Under the pieces are notes generated by a model. The model was not told the origin of the DNA, ran no database searches, and saw only the letters and a list, made by a program, of their open reading frames with translations. A DNA stretch of 47,648 nucleotides from assembly GCA_024229515.1 (NCBI GenBank), contig JAAESI010000028.1:1-47648 (forward strand), given 5' to 3'. The translations under genes were made by a program, and so were the position numbers. Within the stretch, counting starts at the first letter, position 1. The number at the start of each line of letters is the position of its first letter. Origin of the DNA: Pseudomonadota bacterium (GTDB lineage: Bacteria > Myxococcota_A > UBA796 > UBA9615). Below, piece by piece: positions 27,695-35,135 of the stretch.

Positions 27695-29425
27695 TCAGTC
27701 TGCCGCCGGGGTGCCGAACACGGTCGTGAGCTCGCTGATGCAGCCCACTCCGGCCGGTCCGTCGCTGCCTGGGACCACGGCTTCGATCGTGATTCGAAGC
27801 TCCTTGGCGCAGACTCCGGCATCCCCAGCCGCGACGGTCTGACCCCCGAAGAGGTCGACCACCGGGGATGAACTGGACTCGCTGGCACCGCTGACGCGGA
27901 GCTTGGACACACGACCGAACCGCCTCCACTCTGCCTCCGCCTGGGTATCACGGTCGTTGGAGAGGTGGTCGAAGAAGTCTGCGGAGTGCGCCCCGTTGAA
28001 GATGGACAAGTTCGCCACCAGGGAAGTCTCCGAGTAGGGCAGGACGAGAGCGTCCCCCACTTGCCCGCACCAGGCGCTGCCGTAGTCGTCGTCGAACGCA
28101 GCCTCGTTCGCGTCGCAGGGAACTCCGGGCCCACACCACCCCGTGCCGCCCTCCGCCCGGGGGGGTCGCATCTCGATCACGCCGAAGTCGGTTGGGATCA
28201 CGACCGGACCGTTGGGCGTGTCGATGATGATTCCGTCGCTCCCTGCGCTCCCGCCGCCGAACGGGGTGAAGATCTGAGCGCCATCGGGGCGGAGGAGAGC
28301 CCGCCCCTGAGCCGTCACGACCAGCGTGTTGGGGCCGGTGCGCAACACCAGGACGGAGGTGATCGCGACTGTCTCCGGGGGGGCGGCACACTCCGGCACG
28401 TCCGGGGAGGCATCGCAGTTGTGGTGGGTCACCTGCACACTGGCCGGCCCAAACCCGAGCGGCGCGCTGGTTCCGGCGGGCGGGAGGGTTCCGCGGAAGG
28501 TTGCGCCCCCGATCGAGACTTCGATGACGTCGCCGACCACCCGGACCGGGAAGTCGGCCATCGCGGCCGCTTCCTCGTGAGAGGGATCGCATTGGCGGGC
28601 GGGCGCAGACGATGGCGTCGGCCGTGCGGGCTCCGCAACGGGCGCGGTTCCGGGGGTCGGCTTCATCAGGGATGCGATTCGGATGACCTCTTCGTTGCTG
28701 AGCGACCCCGCCGTCGCGACGACGTAGTCGATGGCGGCGGAGCAATCACCGGGGAGCGGCTGCCCAGGGGCCGGCAGGCATCTTGCGGGATAGAAGGGGA
28801 CCTGGACGACCGCGGCCTGGCCTCCCTGGCCTCCCCGCAGTGCCTCGATCGTGGCTTGCACGCCCCTCTCGTGGATGTGTCCGGGGCCCGCCCCCTCATC
28901 CAGCACGCGGGTGCATCCAAGCGTGCCGCCGCCGTTCCCTCCGTGGATGTAGATCCCAGCCCCCGGGTTCGGCTGCTTGCGGCCTTCGTCGTCGGAGTTG
29001 GGGTAGGACAGCAGGATGTGCCCTCCGCCGAATTCGGAAGTCCGATCGCGCCGAACCACGGCGTTCATCGTGTGGTAGAGGCCCTCGGGCGTCTTTCGGT
29101 CTCCTTGTTTCTGCTTCTCTCCCTCGGCGAGGCCGTAGTTGGCGGGGTGGAGCTGCGCCACCGACCAGCCCGTCCCGGCTCGCTGCAAGATCGCGAACAA
29201 GGGACTGCGCTGCTTGCGGGGGACCGCTGTGCAGCCTAAATCGTCCTGCGAACACCCCTTGGTCAGGAGCAGCACCAGATCGGTTCGTAGGCCGAGTGCG
29301 TTGGCGGCGGGATCGGCACCCCCAGGGGCTGGGCCCGGCGGATCGCCGGCGAACGAAACGGAGATTACGAAAACGGCGAGGAGGAGCACGGTCGCCGTTG
29401 CCAAGCCTTCGACTTTGTGACCCAC
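27695..29425 (-). CDS. L,D-transpeptidase-like (YkuD) protein with C-terminal discoidin-like domain
   Basis: 576 residues, signal peptide (ATATVLLLAVFVISVSFAG). Residues ~60-180 form a YkuD-type domain with YIHGGNGGGTLGCTR, the HG...(S/T)xGCxR catalytic motif including the nucleophile Cys; such enzymes make or edit 3-3 peptidoglycan cross-links or attach proteins to the wall. The middle part is beta-rich and unrecognised. The C-terminal ~150 residues (WCGQVGDAL, LSIFNGAHS, RVSKLRV, GCISELTTVFG) follow the pattern of the discoidin-like NADase-type glycan-binding domain also found in two plus-strand proteins here. The GTG at 29425 has GGAGG 4 bases upstream. It is first gene of a five-gene operon (Ldt, FHA-ABC, VWA-FHA, PP2C, Zn-FHA), tying wall chemistry to phospho-signalling. 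Confidence 0.75.
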   Translation of the reverse strand: MGHKVEGLATATVLLLAVFVISVSFAGDPPGPAPGGADPAANALGLRTDLVLLLTKGCSQDDLGCTAVPRKQRSPLFAILQRAGTGWSVAQLHPANYGLAEGEKQKQGDRKTPEGLYHTMNAVVRRDRTSEFGGGHILLSYPNSDDEGRKQPNPGAGIYIHGGNGGGTLGCTRVLDEGAGPGHIHERGVQATIEALRGGQGGQAAVVQVPFYPARCLPAPGQPLPGDCSAAIDYVVATAGSLSNEEVIRIASLMKPTPGTAPVAEPARPTPSSAPARQCDPSHEEAAAMADFPVRVVGDVIEVSIGGATFRGTLPPAGTSAPLGFGPASVQVTHHNCDASPDVPECAAPPETVAITSVLVLRTGPNTLVVTAQGRALLRPDGAQIFTPFGGGSAGSDGIIIDTPNGPVVIPTDFGVIEMRPPRAEGGTGWCGPGVPCDANEAAFDDDYGSAWCGQVGDALVLPYSETSLVANLSIFNGAHSADFFDHLSNDRDTQAEAEWRRFGRVSKLRVSGASESSSSPVVDLFGGQTVAAGDAGVCAKELRITIEAVVPGSDGPAGVGCISELTTVFGTPAAD

Positions 29426-29509
29426 CCCGCCTCCACTTGCCGTTGCTGTTTCCAAGGATGCGTAAGATACCAATGCCCGAACGGGGCAGCCAAAAGTGGA
29501 GGAGGAAAC

Positions 29510-30493
29510 ATGACTGGCCGTCGATGGATTCTGACCCTGGTGCCGTTGGGGGCCTTTCTGCTGGTTTCGACGCTGCAGCCGCATGCCGAGGCGGGCCCGA
29601 AGAAGGCCTCTGCGGGCGAGTTGGACAGCCTCCAACAGCTGTACCTGAGCGAGCGCAGCAGTTGCGCCGATGCGATGCTGACGGGGACCGTCAAGGACGC
29701 GGGGATCGCGTTCGAGCAGGTCGCCCGTGAGGCGACCGCCATGTCCGAGGCGGACGAGGCTGCGCTGGGGGATCAGCTCGCGGCGAGCGTCGATCAGGCG
29801 TACGCCGGATCCCTGGTCCGCACGGGGCCGTTCATCGACTACGTCCAAGCGATCGTCGACTCGTTGACGCCTTTCGTCGAGCGTCCCGACATCCGTTACC
29901 GGATCGCGGTCATCGTCGACCCGTCGGTCAACGCATTCGCCATGCCGGGAGGATACCTCTACCTCCACACGGGCTTGCTGGAAGCGGCGACCCGAAACGA
30001 GGCGCAGTTGGCGACCGTGATCGCCCATGAGATCCGCCACGTGGACCTCCGGCACTGCGTCGCCGCGATCCAGTACCTGCTGGCCACGGGCATGATCGAG
30101 GCGGGCGATGTCGGCCAGATGATGGTTCAGATGGCCCGGCACCCGTACTCCAGCCGACTTGAAGAGGAAGCGGATGCTCGCGGCGTCGAACTGGTGGCGG
30201 CCGCGGGGTACTCGCCGCTGCAGTCCGTCTCCCTGTGGGAGAACTGGCCAGGGGGGGACGCCGCTGCCGCGGCACCGACGATCGACCCCATCAATGATCC
30301 GCTGGGGGCCCTCCTGGGGACCCTCACGGGGGAACTCGATGCCCTGCTGCAGACGCACCCGCCAGCGAGCCGCCGCGCGTGCCTGCTCCAGCAGGAGGCC
30401 CACGACTTGTTCCAGGCCGGCAAGATCATCCGCCCCTACATCGGTCGAGAAAACTACCGAGTCGGCGTGCCGGCGTCGAAGAAGCTCTTTTGA
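29510..30493 (+). CDS. M48-family secreted zinc metalloprotease
   Basis: 327 residues. A signal peptide or N-terminal anchor (WILTLVPLGAFLLVSTLQPHA) precedes a compact M48 domain: VNAFAMPGGYLYLHTGLL, then the zinc motif AHEIRHVDLRH (HExxH at about 173-177), and the downstream Glu in SSRLEEEADARGVELV. This is the BepA/Oma1/LoiP-like periplasmic class, which controls quality of envelope proteins. ATG at 29510 with GGAGGAGG upstream. It is divergent from the L,D-transpeptidase operon across 84 bases and followed after 4 bases by the LEA-like lipoprotein gene. A role in envelope protein turnover is inferred. Confidence 0.88.
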   Translation: MTGRRWILTLVPLGAFLLVSTLQPHAEAGPKKASAGELDSLQQLYLSERSSCADAMLTGTVKDAGIAFEQVAREATAMSEADEAALGDQLAASVDQAYAGSLVRTGPFIDYVQAIVDSLTPFVERPDIRYRIAVIVDPSVNAFAMPGGYLYLHTGLLEAATRNEAQLATVIAHEIRHVDLRHCVAAIQYLLATGMIEAGDVGQMMVQMARHPYSSRLEEEADARGVELVAAAGYSPLQSVSLWENWPGGDAAAAAPTIDPINDPLGALLGTLTGELDALLQTHPPASRRACLLQQEAHDLFQAGKIIRPYIGRENYRVGVPASKKLF

Positions 30494-30497
30494 CGTG

Positions 30498-31319
30498 ATG
30501 CGAACCGCCCTTGGTAGCTTCGCCCTGCTCCTTCTGCTGTGCAGCTGCGGGGCCTCGTCGGCCGGGTGCCGATCGATCGACGCGGCTCTCCTGGCAGCCA
30601 AGATCGAAGTCCTGGAAATCCGTGACGCGGAGCTCGGAGGCGAGGTGCTCCGAGGCCTCGCGGTCGTGCGCTGGCCGGCGTCGCAGAAGCAGCCGTGCCT
30701 GGACACGATCTCGTGGACGGACGGCCTGCAGTCTCTCAGCGGGGTACGCGAGGGAGCGTGCGCCTCCGTCCCCGACGGCTCAGTGGAGCAGAGCCTTCGC
30801 ATCGAAGCCGCGCCGGGTGTGCTCGCCTCCGCCCTTGAGGGCGGAGGCGGAAAGGGTTCAGCGACCCTTACGGGGACCCTGGCGGGTCAGCAGTTCGACC
30901 TCTCCGGATCGAGCCGGTTTCGGGTCTCGACGGCGGATGGGATGCCCGTTTCGCTGAGCGGAAACGGTTTGCTCGGCTCAGCTTCGCTCTCGGTCACCGG
31001 GATGCTTCCCCCCCGGGGGGAGATCGCCGTGTGGGTGGACAACCCGACTCAGACTCGCCTCGAGTTGGGGAGCGGGACCTACCGCGTGCTTTCGGGGGCG
31101 CGGGAGGTACATCGGGGATCGGTGCAGACTCCCGCCGTGTTGGAGCCCGGAGGGCGTGCCCAGATCCGCATCGCAGTCGCCTCCGGCGACGTCCTGTCGC
31201 TGGGGCTGGGCTCCATGACCTCAGGCCCGGGCGTCCCGTCCATCAGCGTGTCCATGCCGATCGTCGTGGGCGACCGATCGTTGACGGTGCTGGTCGGAGT
31301 TGCTCCGCTGAAACGGTAG
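30498..31319 (+). CDS. LEA-2/WHy-like lipoprotein
   Basis: 273 residues with a lipobox (LLLLCSCG). The protein is beta-rich. The stretch ~175-230 (AVWVDNPTQTRLELGSGTYRVL, with QTPAVLEPGGRAQIRI) fits the WHy/LEA-2 pattern (NP....v.v..g.y.l...g..v..g......v..g...v.v), an immunoglobulin-like fold found in bacterial desiccation and envelope proteins. It is translated right after the M48 protease (4-base gap) and ends 3 bases before the convergent VWA gene stop. Function unknown; lipid-anchored in the periplasm. Confidence 0.65.
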   Translation: MRTALGSFALLLLLCSCGASSAGCRSIDAALLAAKIEVLEIRDAELGGEVLRGLAVVRWPASQKQPCLDTISWTDGLQSLSGVREGACASVPDGSVEQSLRIEAAPGVLASALEGGGGKGSATLTGTLAGQQFDLSGSSRFRVSTADGMPVSLSGNGLLGSASLSVTGMLPPRGEIAVWVDNPTQTRLELGSGTYRVLSGAREVHRGSVQTPAVLEPGGRAQIRIAVASGDVLSLGLGSMTSGPGVPSISVSMPIVVGDRSLTVLVGVAPLKR

Positions 31320-31322
31320 GGC

Positions 31323-32417
31323 TCAGTTGCTCGGAGGGGGTGCCGCGGGGTCGACCGGGGCGGGCATTCCCGGAGGAAGAACCGCCCCCTCGGGCAGGTT
31401 CATTCCCTCCGTCGGCAGCGTTCCGAGGCCCTGCTCCAGCATCTCCACCGGACCGGTCATCGAGGTCCCAGCGACGTAAGCCAGCCCGGTCGCGAGCGGC
31501 TGCTCCACCCCCGGCAGCGAGACGAAGACGGCCGCTCCCACGTTCGTTCCCGTCGGGTGGTTCGGCTTCCAGCGCAGCACGTAGGCCCCGCGAAGCAGGT
31601 CCGCGGCGGTCTGGTACAGCCGGGCGAGGTCGCGGCTGTCCTCGACGTACACGTAGAAGCCTCGGGTCGCGGCCGCCAGTTCCAGCAGCGCGGCATGGTC
31701 GACGTCCGCCCCGAGCCCAACCGCGAGGACCGGCGCCTGGAGCCCTTCCGCCATGGCGACGACTTCGTCGGGGCCGCTCGTGCTGGCCGTGTCCTTGCCA
31801 TCGGTGAACGCGACGACCATGCGGATGTCTCGATTGATGTCGAGCTCGTCGTACGCCATGACGACGGCGTCGAGCAGTGCAGTCTTGCCGCCGACCTTCA
31901 CCTTCCGCGCAATGGCGCGCTTGCCCTTGCGCGGATGCGCCTCGCCGCTCCACACCAGCTTGGTGTCGCTGGCGAACTTCACGACCGCGACGTGGTCCCG
32001 CTCCGGCCGAAGCCGCTGCACGAATCGGAGGTTGGCTTCCTCCATCGCAACGATGTCCTTCTCTGGCATGGACTTGCTGTAGTCCATCGTGAGAGCGACG
32101 CTGATGGCCCGCTGCTCCTCGTCAGCCGTCCCGAAGGAGGGGAACACGGGCGTGCTCGACCCGTCAGCCGTGCGCTCGACGATGGCGAAGTCACTCTCCT
32201 GCAGCCCAGCGACACCTTTCCCGTCCTCGCCCACGACTAGGACGTAGGCGGTGATTTCGTTGGGGTCGACGTTCCCGATGGTGAGCGCCTGGCCTCGAAG
32301 CTGCTCCAGCGCCGATTCCAGGGCGATCCCAGCCTGCTCTTCGGCGGTCTTGTCTTGGGCACCGGCCACTCCTGCGAGCAGGAGGATGGCTGTCATGCTG
32401 AGAAAAATTGTCCGCAT
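31323..32417 (-). CDS. secreted VWA-domain protein
   Basis: 364 residues with a signal peptide (MRTIFLSMTAILLLAGVAGA). The VWA domain begins around 100 with MIDAS DYSKSMP (DxSxS, ~110) and has the Thr (GGKTALLDAV) and Asp (AFTDGKDT) that complete the metal site. The prelude (ITAYVLVVGEDGKGVAGLQE) is a beta-rich domain similar to the VWFA-related Acidobacterial type. There is no transmembrane helix after the VWA domain, unlike the VWA-FHA protein. The C-terminus is Pro-rich. GGAG is found 4 bases before the ATG. It is divergent from the ubiquitin-like protein operon through an 82-base region with a paired promoter-like dyad. Confidence 0.8.
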   Translation of the reverse strand: MRTIFLSMTAILLLAGVAGAQDKTAEEQAGIALESALEQLRGQALTIGNVDPNEITAYVLVVGEDGKGVAGLQESDFAIVERTADGSSTPVFPSFGTADEEQRAISVALTMDYSKSMPEKDIVAMEEANLRFVQRLRPERDHVAVVKFASDTKLVWSGEAHPRKGKRAIARKVKVGGKTALLDAVVMAYDELDINRDIRMVVAFTDGKDTASTSGPDEVVAMAEGLQAPVLAVGLGADVDHAALLELAAATRGFYVYVEDSRDLARLYQTAADLLRGAYVLRWKPNHPTGTNVGAAVFVSLPGVEQPLATGLAYVAGTSMTGPVEMLEQGLGTLPTEGMNLPEGAVLPPGMPAPVDPAAPPPSN

Positions 32418-32441
32418 GTGTCTCCGCCTCCAGCGGCGACC

Positions 32442-32471
32442 GAATCTAGCACGCCGTCCGCTGGTAGATTC
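32442..32471. promoter_or_regulatory. divergent extended -10 promoters in a dyad
   Basis: GAATCTA at 32442-32448 and TAGATTC at 32465-32471 are perfect inverted copies, and the match extends to TGnTAGATTC on both strands (TGG plus strand, TGC minus strand; 9 of 10 bases). Each arm reads as an extended -10 element pointing to its own gene: ubiquitin-like protein at 32500 and VWA protein at 32417. The distances predict leaders of roughly 20 bases. Alternatively the dyad is an operator for one regulator controlling both directions. Confidence 0.5.
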
Positions 32472-32499
32472 CTGACGCAGACGGTCGTGGGAGGCTTTG

Positions 32500-34038
32500 A
32501 TGAAAGCGGAGTTGAGGGTCGATGTCGCTGTCGAGGACCGCATCCGGGGGACGTTCAAGTTGCCCAGCGGCCGAACGCCGCGGCAGGTGCTGCCGTACCT
32601 GCTCCGGGATCTCAACCTGCCGATTCATGAAGGCAGTCGAAAGTGTTTCTATCGCATCGAATATCAGGCCCTTGGGCTGATGTCCGATGAGGCCTGGTAC
32701 ACGCTTTCCCCCGACACGCCGTTGGATCAGGCGGGCCTGAGCAAGAGCATCCGGCTTCAGGTCGTCGACCTGGGGACCCAGCCGCTCGAGCAGCTGGGCA
32801 ACATGCAGGCCAGCAGGCCCGCCAAGGGCGATTCCACGACCTACCTCCTCGCGGAGGCCGGGTTCATGGACCAGATTATCGAGGCGATCTCGAAGCCGGA
32901 GGCGCCGCCTCCCCCGACACCCACGAAGGATCCGAAACCGGATTTGGACCTCGGCAAAGCGGATCCCTTGTTTGTCGATGCGGCGACCGACGTGCATTCC
33001 GGCGTGGGGACCGCGCGGGTGAAGGTCTCCTACCCCCAGCAGCAGATCCTCGATCGAACCGAAGAAGCCCACTTGTCGCTGACGGGCTCGAAGTGGGCTG
33101 AACTCCTCGGCGCGTCGTTCCGCCTCGACCGTCCCCCAATCCACGATCTGTGGTTCCGCTCCGGCCCCGGGGCCGGCTGGGACCAACTCCAGCCCTCCGT
33201 CGTGCTGGGGGACCTGGGGGTCGCCGATGGGTGGGAGTTCCGCATCGGACCGGAAGCGCCGCTCGACGGGGATCTCGTGCCCCCCGTCGCCCAGCCCATC
33301 CTCCCGCCGATGCCCACGCCGCCGCCGGGGCCCACCCCGCTGCCGCCGGCCCCGCAACGGTCGGTTCCGTTCTTCGTCTGGCTGCTCCTGCTGTTCGTCG
33401 GAATCATCGCCGCCGTGCTGGGGATGGCTGCGCTGCTCGGGGGAGATGACGGCGGTTCGGGGACCGTCGACAGCGGAGCCGTCACCGCGCCCCCCCCGGC
33501 CACGGGCGGCGCCGCGGCCATCGGGGGCACCACGGGCGTCGGTTCCGCCAACGGAGGGTCTGCCGACTTGGGGCTGCCTACGCCTTTGCGCGTCGCGCCG
33601 CCAGCGGACAATCCCCTCGTGCCGCCCAGCAGTTGCACACAAGACAACGTGCCCATGCCGTGCAGCTTGGCCTTGGCGTTCGATGCCGAGGGGGAGACCG
33701 CCTGGTGTTTCCACCAGCGATACGAAGGCGTCGAGAGTGTCATTCCTCTGCCCCCCGGGCTTGTGGGGATCGTGGGCGTATCGATCGAGAACGGATACAC
33801 GAAGAAGGAGGAGAAGCAGGGGGTCGACCGGTTCGCCGAGAATCGACGCCCTCGGACGTTGTCGTTGAATGGTCATCTCCTGACCCTCGATCCGCACACT
33901 CGGAGCAAGCAGATGTTCGAACTGCAGCCCCCGATCACGGGTTCTGAGCTCCGAATCAAGATCGTCGACAGTGTTGCCGGGACCCGGCACTCGGATGTCT
34001 GCATCTCGAGCATCGACCTAGCCGCCTGGCAGAAGTGA
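32500..34038 (+). CDS. ubiquitin-like/TM/discoidin-like protein 1
   Basis: 512 residues. The N-terminal ~95 residues (VDVAVEDRIRGTFKLPSG, RTPRQVLPYLLRDL, TPLDQAGLSKSIRLQVVDL) look like a beta-grasp domain of the YukD/EsaB kind. The region ~100-280 is a second cytoplasmic part of unknown type. A Pro-rich stretch and a transmembrane helix (~288-314) follow, then a flexible Gly/Ala/Thr linker and a C-terminal discoidin-like NADase-type glycan-binding domain (~368-512; AFDAEGETAWCF, SIENGYTKKEE, RRPRTLSL, SDVCISSIDL). Start ATG 32500 has GGGAGG 5 bases upstream. It is first gene of a four-gene operon. Domain calls are by pattern only; role unknown, probably envelope-spanning. Confidence 0.65.
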   Translation: MKAELRVDVAVEDRIRGTFKLPSGRTPRQVLPYLLRDLNLPIHEGSRKCFYRIEYQALGLMSDEAWYTLSPDTPLDQAGLSKSIRLQVVDLGTQPLEQLGNMQASRPAKGDSTTYLLAEAGFMDQIIEAISKPEAPPPPTPTKDPKPDLDLGKADPLFVDAATDVHSGVGTARVKVSYPQQQILDRTEEAHLSLTGSKWAELLGASFRLDRPPIHDLWFRSGPGAGWDQLQPSVVLGDLGVADGWEFRIGPEAPLDGDLVPPVAQPILPPMPTPPPGPTPLPPAPQRSVPFFVWLLLLFVGIIAAVLGMAALLGGDDGGSGTVDSGAVTAPPPATGGAAAIGGTTGVGSANGGSADLGLPTPLRVAPPADNPLVPPSSCTQDNVPMPCSLALAFDAEGETAWCFHQRYEGVESVIPLPPGLVGIVGVSIENGYTKKEEKQGVDRFAENRRPRTLSLNGHLLTLDPHTRSKQMFELQPPITGSELRIKIVDSVAGTRHSDVCISSIDLAAWQK

Positions 34039-35135
34039 GGCGGGGTTGGGTCGCGGTCGGAAGCGTCGGCGCAGTCGCGCTGCTGTGGTGGCTGGCCTCG
34101 TCCGATCCCCCGCCCCCGCGCCACGAGGGGCCTCCGCCGTCGGCGGTGGAGCTTCCCTGGGCCGCCCGGGTGGCCCTCGAGATCGTGCGCAGTGAGCTGG
34201 CGGGCCTCGGGACCGAGGGGCCCGGTGATCTCCCCTCGATCGGCACGCTGGGGGCCTCGGGCGACCCGGCTGCGATCACCGAACAGCTGTGGCACGGCGC
34301 CGGCCTCGAGCGTCCGAGCCAGGCGCCCCCGGCGGCGTTCGAAGGGGAGTGGTCGACCCTGGTTCTGTGGGGCCCGCGGAGCTGGCTGTTTGCCGTTGGG
34401 ATCGAGGGGGCCCGGCTGCTCGCGCCTGCGCGCGTGGCTTTCGCCGGAGAGACCGCCGACGGGTCCGCTGTGATGGTCGGACCCGGCGGCTGGGTCGCCA
34501 CCCTCGGTGAGCTGGGAGAGCCCATCCTTCATCAGGCGTCGCTCGGCGCGGGGTTGGTCGATGTCGGCAGGCTTCTCCCGCACGCGCGCGTGGATCTCGC
34601 GTACACCAAACCGGGCCCTCTCTTCGACGAGGCGGTCTACCCGGCGGATGCGATCTGCCTGTTGACCCCGCCGGCGGCGGACGCCGTTGCCGCTGCCCAG
34701 GGAGAGCTGGAGGCTCAGCAGCTGACGTTGGTGTTCTGGGATTGCTACCGCCCCCATGGCGTCCAGAAGGCGATGTGGGCGATCCTCCCCGACGGCCGGT
34801 TCGTGGCCCCTCCCTCCGGCCTCGGCAGCACCCACAACCGAGGATCTGCGGTTGATGTCACGCTCGCACAGCTAGGTCAGGTCGGCACGCTCGAGATGCC
34901 GACCGGTCATGACTCATTCGAGCCCGCGGCGGCTCGCGCCGCCGGCGCCGCCGATGGCGTGACGTCGCAGCAGATCGTCAACCGCGCGCTCCTACGCGGA
35001 GTGATGGAGGCGGCCGGCTTGCAAGGAACCCCCGCGGAGTGGTGGCATTATTCGGTGCCGGGCGCGGGAGCATCGGAACCGTTGGATGTTCCCTTCCCGT
35101 CCCCGGTGCCCGCCGGAATCGGGCAGGAGGGATAG
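34035..35135 (+). CDS. VanX/DdpX-like D-Ala-D-Ala dipeptidase (M15D) with N-terminal anchor
   Basis: 366 residues. The last ~190 residues carry the M15D motifs: VFWDCYRPHGVQKAMW (substrate Arg in YRP), STHNRGSAVDVTL (SxHxxGxAxD zinc ligands, ~264-276) and EWWHY (catalytic Glu and third ligand, ~334). The family hydrolyses D-Ala-D-Ala. Unlike cytoplasmic VanX (about 200 residues) it has an N-terminal membrane anchor (VAVGSVGAVALLWWLA) and an extra ~120-residue domain, so it should act outside the cytoplasm, probably on peptidoglycan stem peptides or free dipeptide (inference). The GTG overlaps the previous gene's stop (GTGA), so the two are coupled. Confidence 0.8.
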   Translation: MRRGWVAVGSVGAVALLWWLASSDPPPPRHEGPPPSAVELPWAARVALEIVRSELAGLGTEGPGDLPSIGTLGASGDPAAITEQLWHGAGLERPSQAPPAAFEGEWSTLVLWGPRSWLFAVGIEGARLLAPARVAFAGETADGSAVMVGPGGWVATLGELGEPILHQASLGAGLVDVGRLLPHARVDLAYTKPGPLFDEAVYPADAICLLTPPAADAVAAAQGELEAQQLTLVFWDCYRPHGVQKAMWAILPDGRFVAPPSGLGSTHNRGSAVDVTLAQLGQVGTLEMPTGHDSFEPAAARAAGAADGVTSQQIVNRALLRGVMEAAGLQGTPAEWWHYSVPGAGASEPLDVPFPSPVPAGIGQEG

